A stretch of 64,000 bases of DNA from Methanospirillum hungatei JF-1 (GTDB taxonomy: Archaea; Halobacteriota; Methanomicrobia; Methanomicrobiales; Methanospirillaceae). How positions within the stretch are numbered: the first letter of the stretch is position 1; every line of letters starts with the position of its first letter. This document shows positions 54,985 to 63,741 of the stretch, piece after piece. The notes below the pieces were generated by a model. The model had not been told where the DNA came from. It saw nothing but the letters and a program-made list of their open reading frames with translations, and made no database searches. The position numbers were made by a program, and so were the translations under genes. Location of the stretch: contig NC_007796.1 of the NCBI RefSeq assembly GCF_000013445.1, positions 2,392,936 to 2,456,935 on the forward strand. The letters are read 5' to 3'.

Positions 54985-55005
54985 ATTGAAATCACCCAGC
55001 AGAAA

Positions 55006-55079
55006 CGCCGGCGGAGGGAATCGAACCCCCAAACATTCGCTTTGCAGGCGAAGGCATTCAGCCACTCTGCCACACCGGC
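55006..55079 (-). tRNA. tRNA-Cys (GCA), upstream of cysS
   Basis: Read on the minus strand: acceptor GCCGGTG pairs with CGCCGGC, D arm GCA/TGC with an AGTGGC loop, anticodon stem TTCGC/GCGAA with loop CTGCAAA (anticodon GCA), a 5-base variable loop, T arm GGGGG-TTCGATT-CCCTC. The base after the acceptor stem (position 73) reads G, whereas tRNA-Cys normally has U73. CCA is not encoded. The D loop and loop bases resemble bacterial tRNA-Cys more than the second copy at 55436 does. cysS starts 21 bases downstream on the same strand, so the two are likely co-transcribed. Confidence 0.85.
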
Positions 55080-55435
55080 ATCAGAAGACTCATCTTACAG
55101 ATACAGACACATCAGGTGGATAATAATCCTCATGCGGAGAGAGGAGTCAACCACGCTGATCGGTGCAGATACTTTCCTGCAGATTCTGTCCATACTATCG
55201 TATGCCAGATTCATTTAAATATATCAAGAATCAGGCAAAATAAACCGGATAATGGAAGAGATGAACACAGAATATCCGTATAAAAATGGTACCTCATGAA
55301 TATCAAGGCAAATATTGGAGGGTAAGAATCTTAACCAGTAATGTGAATCCCCATCATTCTTATTGCCGAATGTAGTCGTTTTATATACTTTTACGTCGAC
55401 CTACATTAACGCAGGTGAGATATCCTGTGGTGATT
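55080..55435. promoter_or_regulatory. Region between the two tRNA-Cys genes
   Basis: No gene is seen in these 356 bases. TTTATATAC at about 55379-55387 is a TATA-like box some 50 bases before the plus-strand tRNA-Cys. The promoter of the minus-strand tRNA-Cys/cysS unit must also be here; ATTTAAATATA near 55212-55222 is the best candidate. Confidence 0.4.
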
Positions 55436-55507
55436 GCCAAGATGGCGGAGCGGCCACGCGGCTGACTGCAGATCAGCTACACTCCGGTTCAAATCCGGAT
55501 CTTGGCT
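55436..55507 (+). tRNA. tRNA-Cys (GCA), archaeal type
   Basis: Acceptor GCCAAGA pairs with TCTTGGC; T73 follows, the expected discriminator for tRNA-Cys. Anticodon stem GCTGA/TCAGC encloses CTGCAGA (anticodon GCA), and the T arm is TCCGG-TTCAAAT-CCGGA. CCA is not encoded. It differs from the 55006 tRNA at most positions outside the anticodon loop. It is followed at once by a T-run. This is the likely substrate for the SepRS/SepCysS route, whose second enzyme is encoded at 57758. A degraded copy occurs at 62460. Confidence 0.93.
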
Positions 55508-55512
55508 TTTTT
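55507..55512 (+). terminator. T-run terminator after tRNA-Cys
   Basis: TTTTTT directly follows the tRNA acceptor stem, as is common for archaeal tRNA genes. Confidence 0.5.
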
Positions 55513-55609
55513 CCAGTTCAACTATCTGATCAGATTCAGATAGGATCTGAACTCTATAACCACTGATAAGGAGCAGACTGCACTCTGCTCCTGCATATAT
55601 CTGTTCAAT

Positions 55610-55837
55610 TCACTCCCCCCTGAAAAAGAGAAAAGGATATGCCAGATCTGGCAAGGAATCATACCAGGTCTCAATGGTGGCAAGAAGATTATCTATCTCA
55701 TTGCTGATGATTATAAGTTTGTTGAGTTTGAACCCTTCATTGCAGAGTTCCCCAGAATCTGTGCAGGCACTTGAGTGTCTGAACTTTAGAGTGATTCTGA
55801 TAATGCGATCCTGAAACGATTCAGAACCAAAAAAGAT
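55610..55837 (-). pseudogene. Probable coding remnant without a start
   Basis: On the minus strand one frame is open for about 76 codons and ends at 55610. It reads FFGSESFQDRIIRITLKFRH, then NKLIIISNEIDNLLATIETW and DSLPDLAYPFLFF, with protein-like composition. It has no start codon and is preceded by an in-frame TAG at a run of six T. It could be the 3' part of a decayed gene. I do not recognise the family. Confidence 0.3.
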
Positions 55838-55859
55838 CTATTGAAGGGATCCAGTATTA

Positions 55860-56492
55860 CTAATACCACCCGGGACACCACTTGCAATACATTTTACAGG
55901 CTTCTTCACTCGCATAATAATTCTGGTCATACCCCACCCTCGAGCACTCTCCCATACACCATGCGCACCCCGTATCCCACGTGTCAACGCATTGATTAAA
56001 TCTATTCGTTGGTGTAGGATCAAAAATTTCAAGATATAATCCAGTATTTTTTACTTTTTCTCCGGTATTCATGATGGGTTCCGGACTGCTATTAGCAAAG
56101 ACATTTAATCCCGAACCCTCGTAGAACTCGAGTGGATGCACCTTAAGCGTAAGAATCTTCTTTTCATCAGATAATGAAAGATTCTCTACCGAAATCATTG
56201 AGATGTGCTCTTTATCTTCTCCGGATATGACCAGTGCTGCCTGCAAGGGGTATGAAAAGTAAGAAAAATTCGGAATTGGAATCAATTCACCCGTATTTTC
56301 CTGATTAATATAACAGTACGGAACAACACCCTTGATGGTTATCATACTCGTTCCATTCGGATCTGAAATAATGTCACTTTCTCCACCCTGAACATATATC
56401 GTAAAACCAGACGGTGAATCTGCCAGACTTGCTCCGGTCAGAGATACCAACAAAACAAGACATAGGCATCCACATAATGGAAAAGATTTCAT
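55860..56492 (-). CDS. Secreted cysteine-containing protein of unknown function
   Basis: A 210-residue protein with a clear signal peptide (MKSFPLCGCLCLVLLVSLTG, cleavage probable after SLA or LADS). The middle is rich in beta-type segments. The C-terminus is cysteine- and tryptophan-rich (CVDTWDTGCAWCMGECSRVG and CKMYCKWCPGWY) and probably forms disulfides outside the cell. No family is recognised. It is a single-gene unit; upstream is another Cys-containing hypothetical on the same strand. Confidence 0.6.
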   Translation of the reverse strand: MKSFPLCGCLCLVLLVSLTGASLADSPSGFTIYVQGGESDIISDPNGTSMITIKGVVPYCYINQENTGELIPIPNFSYFSYPLQAALVISGEDKEHISMISVENLSLSDEKKILTLKVHPLEFYEGSGLNVFANSSPEPIMNTGEKVKNTGLYLEIFDPTPTNRFNQCVDTWDTGCAWCMGECSRVGYDQNYYASEEACKMYCKWCPGWY

Positions 56493-56560
56493 ACATTCCT
56501 TCTGGAAATAAAGCAGTTAAATCTTTTAATATTGAATCATCAACCAGAATTCTCTCATTT

Positions 56561-56866
56561 CTAATCAGTAGGAGAAAACGCTGACTCTTCATCATCTGAA
56601 TCTTCATCTGCTTCACACCATCCAAAATGAATACACGAGATGCAGGAGGTGTTCACGGAGTGAAGACACCCATCTGGATATGGCTCTGGTTTGCAGGAGG
56701 GATCATAAAGCGGGTTGTCAACCTCCTGAAAACTTCCATCCTGCATATGGTGGTAGTTATAGGGATCTTTCTTCATGATGTAATCCAGATTAAGCATACA
56801 ATACCCCTCGATGGTAAGGATGGCATACTCCGAGATACATGGGTATTCTTCGTCACCAGATTCCAT
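56561..56866 (-). CDS. Acidic hypothetical protein, possibly the remnant of a longer gene
   Basis: A 101-residue acidic protein (MESGDEEYPCISEYAILTIE at the start, CLHSVNTSCISCIHFGWCEA near the end) with seven cysteines. I know no function. The frame stays open upstream to a TGA near 56931, and before that the same frame encodes MGLEEFCEVYEKLSGMKGHL, so the present start may be a secondary one after a disrupting stop or frameshift. Confidence 0.45.
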   Translation of the reverse strand: MESGDEEYPCISEYAILTIEGYCMLNLDYIMKKDPYNYHHMQDGSFQEVDNPLYDPSCKPEPYPDGCLHSVNTSCISCIHFGWCEADEDSDDEESAFSPTD

Positions 56867-57207
56867 AATCAGTTCGTCGTTTCTTCCGATACAAAGTTTC
56901 TGACTATGCCAGGGAGTTCAGGAGAAGTCCAGATGTCCCTTCATTCCAGATAATTTTTCATATACTTCGCAGAATTCTTCAAGTCCCATTTTTAGATCAT
57001 CCTGAATAATCTTTTGAAGGACCCTTTTGGAACATCTTAACCGCTATGAACGGGAACGACCATTAATCCCATCGAATTCGATTGAATTAGAGTTGTAAGT
57101 ATGATCACTGTACAAACTCAAATCCAAAATAGAATAGTGCAGACATACCTTTGACACATTGCAATGAATAAGAAGAATCGGAGGTGAATAATCACCTCTC
57201 ATCGCTT
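56867..57207. other. Spacer with a short coding remnant
   Basis: Minus-strand bases about 56989-56920 encode MGLEEFCEVYEKLSGMKGHL followed by a TGA; a neighbouring frame then reads PELPGIVRNFVSEETT. Together with the 56561 gene these look like pieces of one reading frame broken by small indels. No other feature stands out. Confidence 0.35.
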
Positions 57208-57444
57208 CTACCCCATTACAACCGCCTGGTCTGATTCTGAAATGCTATAGATGCTTTGACGTGCATCCATGAAACTTAATCGTTCCTTCAGCATTGCATT
57301 CATCTTGAGCCTTCGGATTGCATACCGAACAGTTCTTGGCGGGAGCCTTGTCTTTTCTATAATTGCTTTCTGAGTGAGAGGTTCACCAGTCTCAAGCACT
57401 TTATACACCAGCTTCGCAGATGGTGGAAGACGCTCAAATTCCAA
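57208..57444 (-). CDS. Small winged-helix DNA-binding protein
   Basis: The 78-residue product has a MarR/GntR-like winged helix: LPPSAKLVYKVLETGEPLTQ, then KAIIEKTRLPPRTVRYAIRR as the recognition helix, then a wing. Proteins of this size and pattern are common single-domain regulators in archaea. It starts at TTG 57444, with an ordinary ATG missing, so the true start is uncertain. It is divergent from SepCysS, whose promoter lies in the intervening 313 bases and might be its target; that is inference. Confidence 0.6.
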   Translation of the reverse strand: MEFERLPPSAKLVYKVLETGEPLTQKAIIEKTRLPPRTVRYAIRRLKMNAMLKERLSFMDARQSIYSISESDQAVVMG

Positions 57445-57757
57445 TACTTCTAAATTTCCAGCCCCTTCAGAGGCAAAAACGATCCCTTCTGGTCATAGTG
57501 ACTACACATAGATATGATCTTATACCTAATAAACATTCACAATGGTGAATTGAATGCCCTGAAAATAAAATAATCATACATAAAAGATTGCCATTCTTCA
57601 AAAAAAAATTCAGTTCTTAACTGGCTTACCAGATTAACCTCAACAAAAGTATATGCAAACTCTGCCGGTTTCCTATCTCTTTTATTACTGGGTACCTAAT
57701 CTGTATGAGTTCACATTTGTGAAAATTATTATTTAATGAAAAGGTGATTATCCGGAG
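57445..57757. promoter_or_regulatory. Divergent promoter region of the HTH gene and SepCysS
   Basis: No gene is seen. TTATTATTTAATG at about 57728-57737 is TATA-like but very close to the SepCysS start; AAAAGGTGAT provides its ribosome-binding site. No clear operator repeat was found. Confidence 0.35.
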
Positions 57758-59128
57758 ATGGAGAAAAAGACAGACGAGGTTTTTGATGCCCTCTTTAAAC
57801 TGGAAGAAATAAGGCAGATACTCCGTGACTCTCTCCCGACCGGACTTGATAATGACGAGAAGGAGGCCTGGAAGAGTAAACTATCCGAGCTGAATGAAAT
57901 CGTTCAAAAACTGGATTCTGAATCGGTCACGAGACCACTCAAAAAAATTGCAGGGACCATTGAGATACGAAGCCGGGAAGAGAACTATATCAATATTCAG
58001 CCAATCCAGGCAGCAGGACGATTAACGCTTGAAGCCCGGAAGGCGATTATTGCGTACGGAGATGGCTACTCAACCTGTGATACCTGCCGAAAACCATTCC
58101 GACTGGACAAGATCTCAAAACCACCTATCGGCGATTTTCATACAGAACTTGCCAGATTTGTGAACATGGATCAGGCACGGGTGGTTCCTGGAGCCAGGCG
58201 GGGATTTCAGGCAGTTGCACAGACCATGGTTCAGAGGGGTGACTCAGTCATTGTTTCATCGTTTGCCCACTACACTGAGTTTCTAGCCGTAGAAGGAGCC
58301 GGAGGTCAGGTGCGGGAAGTCCCTGTTGATAAAAATAATCTCATAACCGCTGATGCAACCGCGACAAAGATCGAGGATGTCATTCGGGAAACCGGTAAAA
58401 ATCCAGCACTGGTCATGATGGATCATATCGACTACCAGGTGGCAAATGAACATGATGTAACCGGCATTGCAAAAGTTGCCCATCAATACGATATCCCCTT
58501 CCTCTATAATGGAGCATATACGGTAGGAATCATGCCCGTTGATGGAAAAGCCATCGGGGCAGATTTCGTGGTGGGATCCGGACATAAAAGTATGGCATCC
58601 CCGGCACCGTCAGGCATGCTCGCAACAACCGATGAATGGGCACCAAAAGTGCTGAGAACCACTCAGATGGTTGGGGATCTGACCAGCAGAAAATTCGGGG
58701 TTAAGGAAGTTGAGATGCTCGGATGTACCCTGATGGGTTCCAATCTTATCGCCATGATGGCCTCCTTCCCGGAGGTACAGAAACGAACACAAAACTGGGA
58801 TGATGAAGTGAAAAAGTCGAATTACTTCATCGATGCTCTCCTCACTATCGAAGGGAGCAGGGTATTGTCAGAGTACCCGAGAAAACATGCCTTATCAAAG
58901 GTAGATACCACGGGAAGCTTTGACATCGTCGCAAAAACGCACAAACGCAAGGGATTTTACTTCTCTGATGAATTATCCGCTCGGGGCATAGTTGGGGAGT
59001 TTGCAGGAGCTACACGGACCTGGAAACTATCAACATATGGGCTTTCGTGGAAGAAAGTACAATATCTTGCTGATGCGTTTACCGAAATTGCAGAAAAATA
59101 TGAATTACCACTAAAAAGTAAAACGTGA
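57758..59128 (+). CDS. pscS: Sep-tRNA:Cys-tRNA synthase with N-terminal extension
   Basis: A 456-residue PLP enzyme that turns O-phosphoseryl-tRNA-Cys into Cys-tRNA-Cys. The PLP lysine is Lys277 in [14 protein letters not shown]. The essential cysteines are Cys107 and Cys110 (STCDTC) and Cys323 (MLGCTLMG). Relative to short homologues it has about 40-70 extra N-terminal residues, two predicted helices ([33 protein letters not shown]). Fusion of a SepCysE-like segment to the N-terminus of SepCysS is known in some methanogens and may explain this. The partner SepRS is outside the window. The next gene starts within 6 bases of its stop. Confidence 0.93.
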   Translation: MEKKTDEVFDALFKLEEIRQILRDSLPTGLDNDEKEAWKSKLSELNEIVQKLDSESVTRPLKKIAGTIEIRSREENYINIQPIQAAGRLTLEARKAIIAYGDGYSTCDTCRKPFRLDKISKPPIGDFHTELARFVNMDQARVVPGARRGFQAVAQTMVQRGDSVIVSSFAHYTEFLAVEGAGGQVREVPVDKNNLITADATATKIEDVIRETGKNPALVMMDHIDYQVANEHDVTGIAKVAHQYDIPFLYNGAYTVGIMPVDGKAIGADFVVGSGHKSMASPAPSGMLATTDEWAPKVLRTTQMVGDLTSRKFGVKEVEMLGCTLMGSNLIAMMASFPEVQKRTQNWDDEVKKSNYFIDALLTIEGSRVLSEYPRKHALSKVDTTGSFDIVAKTHKRKGFYFSDELSARGIVGEFAGATRTWKLSTYGLSWKKVQYLADAFTEIAEKYELPLKSKT

Positions 59129-59133
59129 GAACA

Positions 59134-60429
59134 ATGACCGATAAAAAAGACAGAGATAGCACCACTTCTTTGCATGCAGGTCAGAGAGCGGATCCGGCAA
59201 CCGGATCACGGACGGTTCCGATTTATCAGACGACCTCCTATGTATTTCGTGATGCAGACCATGCAGCAGCGCTTTTTGGGCTTTCTGAACTCGGGAATAT
59301 CTATACCCGGCTCATGAATCCTACTTCCGATGTACTTGAGCAGCGGATTGCAGCCCTTGAAGGAGGAAGCGGAGCATTAGCGGTTGCATCCGGGCAGGCA
59401 GCAATAACCTATGCCCTGCTGAGCATTACCAGGCTTGGCGATGAAATCGTTGCAGCAAACAATCTGTACGGTGGCACGTATACCTTGCTCAAATACACCT
59501 TTGCGAAACTTGGACGAACCGTCATCTTTGTTGATTCACAGGATCCCGAGGCTTTCAGAAAGGCAATTACTCCAAAAACGAGAGCCATATATGCAGAAAC
59601 CCTGGGAAATCCAAAACTGGACGTTCCTGACTTTCGAACTATCGCGGATATTGCACATGAAGCAGGAATTCCTCTGATCGTTGACAATACCTCTGCAGTC
59701 GGACTGGTAAAGCCTATCGAGCATGGTGCAGATATCGTTGTTCATTCTGCTACGAAATTCATAGGCGGTCATGGAAACTCAATCGGTGGACTGATTGTGG
59801 ATTCAGGAAAGTTCAATTGGGGGAATGGGAAATTCCCGGAATTTTCAGAGCCGGACCCCAGTTATCATGGCCTCGTATACTGGGACGTTTTCAAAGATTT
59901 TGCCGGTCTTGGAAACGTGGCATTCATCTTTAAGATCAGACTTTCCCTGCTTCGGGATATGGGAGCTGCAATATCACCCTTCAACTCATTTCTGCTCCTT
60001 CAGGGATTCGAGACACTGCCACTCCGTATCAGACAGCATTCAGAAAACGGCCTTGCTGTTGCAAAATTCCTGAAAGCTCATCCAAAAGTCGCATGGGTAA
60101 ACTACCCGGGTCTTCCGGATAATCCGGCATATGAACTGGCAACAAAATACTTAAAAGGCGGATATGGTGCCCTTCTTGGATTTGGTGTGAAAGGCGGTGT
60201 TGAGGAAGGGAAGAAAGTCATTAACGCATTACAACTCTTCTCTCATGTCGCAAATATCGGAGATTCAAAGAGTCTGGTCATCCACCCTGCTTCAACCACT
60301 CACCAGCAGCTCAGTCCAGAGCAGCAGCTGGCAACCGGTGTAACCCCAGACTATATCCGGCTCTCAATCGGAATAGAAAATGTTGAAGATATCATTGAGG
60401 ATCTGGATCAGGCATTAGCACAGATCTAA
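59134..60429 (+). CDS. O-acetylhomoserine sulfhydrylase (Cys/Met metabolism PLP enzyme)
   Basis: A 431-residue enzyme from ATG 59134 (GTGAG serves as ribosome-binding site; an in-frame GTG at 59125 overlaps the previous stop). The PLP lysine is Lys208 in [16 protein letters not shown], and the N-terminal [20 protein letters not shown] and [20 protein letters not shown] are typical of the sulfhydrylase branch. It joins sulfide to O-acetylhomoserine giving homocysteine, and some members also make cysteine from O-acetylserine. Being coupled to SepCysS, it may supply sulfur amino acids to the same network. Confidence 0.88.
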   Translation: MTDKKDRDSTTSLHAGQRADPATGSRTVPIYQTTSYVFRDADHAAALFGLSELGNIYTRLMNPTSDVLEQRIAALEGGSGALAVASGQAAITYALLSITRLGDEIVAANNLYGGTYTLLKYTFAKLGRTVIFVDSQDPEAFRKAITPKTRAIYAETLGNPKLDVPDFRTIADIAHEAGIPLIVDNTSAVGLVKPIEHGADIVVHSATKFIGGHGNSIGGLIVDSGKFNWGNGKFPEFSEPDPSYHGLVYWDVFKDFAGLGNVAFIFKIRLSLLRDMGAAISPFNSFLLLQGFETLPLRIRQHSENGLAVAKFLKAHPKVAWVNYPGLPDNPAYELATKYLKGGYGALLGFGVKGGVEEGKKVINALQLFSHVANIGDSKSLVIHPASTTHQQLSPEQQLATGVTPDYIRLSIGIENVEDIIEDLDQALAQI

Positions 60430-60547
60430 GCTTCTGTGAAATGGGAAATCTTCCCATTCATTTCGGAAGCAATACCAGATCTGATGCAACTCATTTCACT
60501 ATGAGGAATAACCGATAATGAATCCAGATCTTCTCAGGTGAACCATC

Positions 60548-61498
60548 ATGGCAAGAATATACAGTGACATTACCAAGACAATAGGAAATACTCCCCTCAT
60601 CCGACTAAACCGGATACCGAAAGCATTAGAAACACTCCCAAACCCTCCGACAATCCTGGTAAAACAGGAGTCCAGAAACCCCCTCGGAAGTGTAAAATGC
60701 CGGATAGGAGTAGCCCTTATCGAGGATGCTGAGTTAAAGGGGCTTATCAAAGAAGGGACGACGATAATTGAACCCACCAGTGGAAACACCGGAATCGCTC
60801 TGGCCTATGTCTGTGCTGCAAAGGGTTACAAACTGGTTCTAACGATGCCAGAATCGTTCAGTGTGGAGAGACGGAAATTATTGGTCGCATTAGGAGCAGA
60901 ACTTATCCTGACCCCTGCATCAGAAGGGATTCCCGGGGCAGTCAGAAGGGCCGAGGAGATTCATCGGGAACATCCTGACAGTTACCTGATACCGCAGCAA
61001 TTTAAGAATGAGGCAAATCCGAAGATCCATATGCGAACCACCGCTGAAGAGATCTGGAACGATACCGATGGAGCAGTGGATATCGTTGTAGCGGGGGCAG
61101 GAACAGGAGGGACCATTACCGGAATTGCAACTGTAATCAAAGAGCGAAAACCTTCATTCAAGGCTATCGTTGTGGAGGCTGCTGAATCACCGGTGATCTC
61201 TGGTGGAAAGCCCGGGCCCCATAAGATACAGGGTATCAGTCCGGGATTTATTCCAGAGAACCTGCATGTAAACATCCTGGATGAAGTCATCCCAATCACC
61301 AGTGAAGAAGCATACGAGATGGCACGACGACTTGCAAAAGAGGAAGGGATTCTTGCAGGTCCCTCTTCAGGAGCTGCCCTCGCGGCTTCCCTGAAAGTTG
61401 CAGCCAGGCCTGAAAATGCGGGAAAATTGATTGTGACAATTCTGCCGGATACCGGAGAACGGTACCTGTCAACCGATTTATTTCCCTATTCCGGGTAA
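60548..61498 (+). CDS. cysK: Cysteine synthase (O-acetylserine sulfhydrylase)
   Basis: A 316-residue PLP enzyme with Lys50 in [14 protein letters not shown] (family NPxGSVKxR), the substrate loop [20 protein letters not shown] near 80 and the PLP-phosphate loop [11 protein letters not shown] near 180. [17 protein letters not shown] lies near 265. It makes cysteine from an activated serine and sulfide. No serine acetyltransferase is seen nearby, so the activated substrate may be O-phosphoserine or made elsewhere. Cysteine from this route could feed CysRS (53713). Transcribed separately from the preceding gene by 118 bases. Confidence 0.92.
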   Translation: MARIYSDITKTIGNTPLIRLNRIPKALETLPNPPTILVKQESRNPLGSVKCRIGVALIEDAELKGLIKEGTTIIEPTSGNTGIALAYVCAAKGYKLVLTMPESFSVERRKLLVALGAELILTPASEGIPGAVRRAEEIHREHPDSYLIPQQFKNEANPKIHMRTTAEEIWNDTDGAVDIVVAGAGTGGTITGIATVIKERKPSFKAIVVEAAESPVISGGKPGPHKIQGISPGFIPENLHVNILDEVIPITSEEAYEMARRLAKEEGILAGPSSGAALAASLKVAARPENAGKLIVTILPDTGERYLSTDLFPYSG

Positions 61499-61540
61499 TT
61501 AATCTATTTTTTCATATCTTTCGCATTAAAAAATAGAGAG

Positions 61541-62278
61541 TCACCTGGTTGTCCCACATATCGGGCATTGAGGATCCTTTTTAATAGAAACTTCGTGAAA
61601 GGTCATGAATTTCCCATCATAGAGAAGTAATCGATGTGTAACCGGCCGTCCGATTCCTGTGATGAGTTTAATCGTTTCCGTCACCTGTAGATTCCCGATG
61701 ACCCCGGGTGTTGCTCCCAGGACCGGGAAGATTTCTTTTGGAGGGGCTTCATGCACCAGACATGAGAGACAGGGTGTTTTTCCGGGAATTATTGTCATCA
61801 TCTGACCTCCAAGTCCCCATACTGAACCATGCACAAAGGGAATCGAGTGAAGATGGGCTGCTTTATTGAGGAGGAACCGGGTCGGATAATTATCCATGGC
61901 ATCGACAATGACATCGGCATCCTTTGTCAGCTCATACACATTTCTGTCATCAATAGTTACATCCAGAGCAGTAATCCTGACCTCAGGATTTAACCTTCTG
62001 AGTTTCGCAACTCCACTTACAACCTTTTTCTGACCAATATTCTCATCCCAGTGGAGAATCTGGCGGCTCAGGTTGGACGGATCTACCACATCCATGTCAA
62101 CCAGAATAATATGTCCTACTCCGGCTACGGCAAGATATATGGCAATAGGACTCCCGAGACCTCCGGCACCAGCAACGAAGACAGTAGCAGATTTTAACCG
62201 TTCCTGCCCTTCCAAACCAAATCCGGATATGAGCATCTGCCGGTGATATCGTTTTTCATCATAATCTGTAAGAACCAT
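61541..62278 (-). CDS. ThiF/MoeB/HesA-type adenylyltransferase
   Basis: A 245-residue E1-like enzyme: GAGGLGSP (37-44) is the ATP-binding loop, DVVDPSNLSRQILH contains the catalytic Asp/Arg positions, and IVDAMDNYPTRFLLN follows. Two CxxC pairs (CLSC near 167 and CPIC near 240) bind zinc. Such enzymes adenylate the C-terminal Gly-Gly of small ubiquitin-like sulfur carriers for molybdopterin, thiamine or tRNA thiolation. The partner carrier is not visible. Convergent with cysK; divergent from thiI. Confidence 0.85.
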   Translation of the reverse strand: MVLTDYDEKRYHRQMLISGFGLEGQERLKSATVFVAGAGGLGSPIAIYLAVAGVGHIILVDMDVVDPSNLSRQILHWDENIGQKKVVSGVAKLRRLNPEVRITALDVTIDDRNVYELTKDADVIVDAMDNYPTRFLLNKAAHLHSIPFVHGSVWGLGGQMMTIIPGKTPCLSCLVHEAPPKEIFPVLGATPGVIGNLQVTETIKLITGIGRPVTHRLLLYDGKFMTFHEVSIKKDPQCPICGTTR

Positions 62279-62459
62279 TCTCTCACGTTCATATTGGATT
62301 GCTCATTGTTACATACACCAGGATTGAGGCAATTATTGCTGCTAAGTGAGAGATGCATGGTTGGCTGTTAAACATACCATATGATGGCGGATGTTGCCGC
62401 AAAGAGACATGATTTATGTTTAATCACCATTTTCATAACAACTAATTCATTGATGTATT
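62279..62459. promoter_or_regulatory. Divergent spacer of the ThiF-type gene and thiI
   Basis: No gene is seen here. TTTATGTTTAATC at about 62411-62423 is TATA-like and would start a transcript through the tRNA-like segment at 62460 into thiI, giving a leader of about 190 bases. Confidence 0.35.
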
Positions 62460-62528
62460 GCAAGATGGCGAAGCGGCCATGCGGCTGATTGAAGAACACC
62501 ACACGCAGGATTATCCGGATATCGGCTT
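62460..62528 (+). pseudogene. Degenerate tRNA-Cys copy in the thiI leader
   Basis: GCAAGATGGCGAAGCGGCCA at 62460-62479 matches the start of tRNA-Cys (55436) except for one missing C and one G-to-A change; the match continues TGCGGCTGATTG with two changes, and the 3' part keeps ATCCGGAT. The anticodon stem, T loop and acceptor pairing are lost, so it cannot be a working tRNA. It lies in an open frame continuous with thiI, but ThiI homology begins only at 62629. It may be a decayed tRNA gene or a tRNA-like control element. Confidence 0.7.
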
Positions 62529-62628
62529 AAAATCTGACAATATCACACATAATTTCAGGTATTGGGATTTAGGCCAATTTTATTCGATATTCACTTACGT
62601 ATTCAGGAAGTCACACCCGGAAAGATAT

Positions 62629-63738
62629 ATGAAACCTGACATCTGGCTTATCCGATATTCTGAAATATTTTTGAAAAGCGAACCTGTTCGTCGTGTATGG
62701 GAGGATCTCCTTATCCAAACACTCAAACAAAAATTACCGGATTGTAGCATATCAAAAACACGGGGAAGGATATGGATAACCGGTGATGTAGATCCTGAAG
62801 CAATCGCTCATACTTTCGGGGTGTATTCCTTTTCTCCGTGTATCATGTTCCCCTTGTCAGATCTCAATGAAAGAGTTCTCACATATGTAAAAGAAACCGG
62901 TTTCTCTGCATACAAAACGTTTGCATTACGGATTAACCGCTCAGGGACACACCCTTTTACATCACAGGATCTGGCCCGAACACTCGGAGCATCCATCCAA
63001 AAATCATGGCCATCTATTGCTGTTGACCTCACCAATCCGGAATATGAATTACATATTGAGGTCCGGGATGAACAGTGCTACCTGTATCAGGAGATCATAT
63101 CCGGTCCCGGGGGAATTCCGCAGGGAGCATCAGGCACTCTTGTCGCCCTGCATTCCGGAGGAATTGACTCGCCGGTTGCCATGTACATGATGATGAAACG
63201 GGGGACGATACTTCACCCGGTATACGTGAAAATCGCTCCATTTCATGATGATAGTTCTGAAGAACGGGCACATCTGATTGTAGAACATTTGAGGAAATAT
63301 CAGCCGGATCTAACCCTTGAGGTCATTGATGATGGGCATGTGTACGCTACCAGGATGGAACTGAAAAAACGGGACCTTGAAAAGTATGCCTGTGTTCTCT
63401 GCAAACGGCACCTGTACCGGATCGCCGAGCAAAAAGCACGCGCAATCGGGGCAAAAGGGATTGTCACCGGTGAGTCACTGGCACAGGTAGCTTCTCAGAC
63501 CCTTGATAACTTGTACGTCCTGGATGATGCGGTCTCAATGCCGGTATATCGTCCCCTCATTGGATTTGATAAAGAAGAGACCATAGCAGTCGCAAAAAAA
63601 ATCGGGACATATGATCTATCAGTCATGCAGGTTCCCAGCTGTTGCTGTGCCATTCCCTTTAAGCCGGCGACCACATCCCAGCGGGAAACGATATCTACCC
63701 TTGAAGAGGAACTAGCAAAAGGATCTCCAGCCAAATAA
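62629..63738 (+). CDS. thiI: tRNA 4-thiouridine synthetase ThiI
   Basis: A 369-residue protein from ATG 62629, where family similarity starts (IWLIRYSEIFLKSEPVRRVW) after a GGAAAG motif. The THUMP RNA-binding region spans about 55-160, the PP-loop SGGIDSP is at 176-182, and CVLCKRHLYR and PSCCCAIPF hold cysteines. ThiI adenylates U8 of tRNA and inserts sulfur; archaeal members lack the rhodanese domain, as here. The frame is open 57 codons further upstream through the tRNA-like segment, which I take as non-coding. Confidence 0.88.
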   Translation: MKPDIWLIRYSEIFLKSEPVRRVWEDLLIQTLKQKLPDCSISKTRGRIWITGDVDPEAIAHTFGVYSFSPCIMFPLSDLNERVLTYVKETGFSAYKTFALRINRSGTHPFTSQDLARTLGASIQKSWPSIAVDLTNPEYELHIEVRDEQCYLYQEIISGPGGIPQGASGTLVALHSGGIDSPVAMYMMMKRGTILHPVYVKIAPFHDDSSEERAHLIVEHLRKYQPDLTLEVIDDGHVYATRMELKKRDLEKYACVLCKRHLYRIAEQKARAIGAKGIVTGESLAQVASQTLDNLYVLDDAVSMPVYRPLIGFDKEETIAVAKKIGTYDLSVMQVPSCCCAIPFKPATTSQRETISTLEEELAKGSPAK

Positions 63739-63741
63739 GGA

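Noticed and set aside
54985-55065. N-terminal extension of cysS by 27 codons
   Set aside because: The extra codons are the tRNA-Cys gene and its spacer read through in frame. CysRS homology begins at the ATG of 54984.
62460-62528. Functional tRNA with anticodon GAA
   Set aside because: Anticodon, acceptor and T stems do not pair and the T loop is lost, so it cannot fold as a tRNA.
62458-62628. N-terminal extension of ThiI by 57 codons from a TTG
   Set aside because: The region contains the tRNA-like sequence, and family similarity begins at ATG 62629, which has its own ribosome-binding motif.
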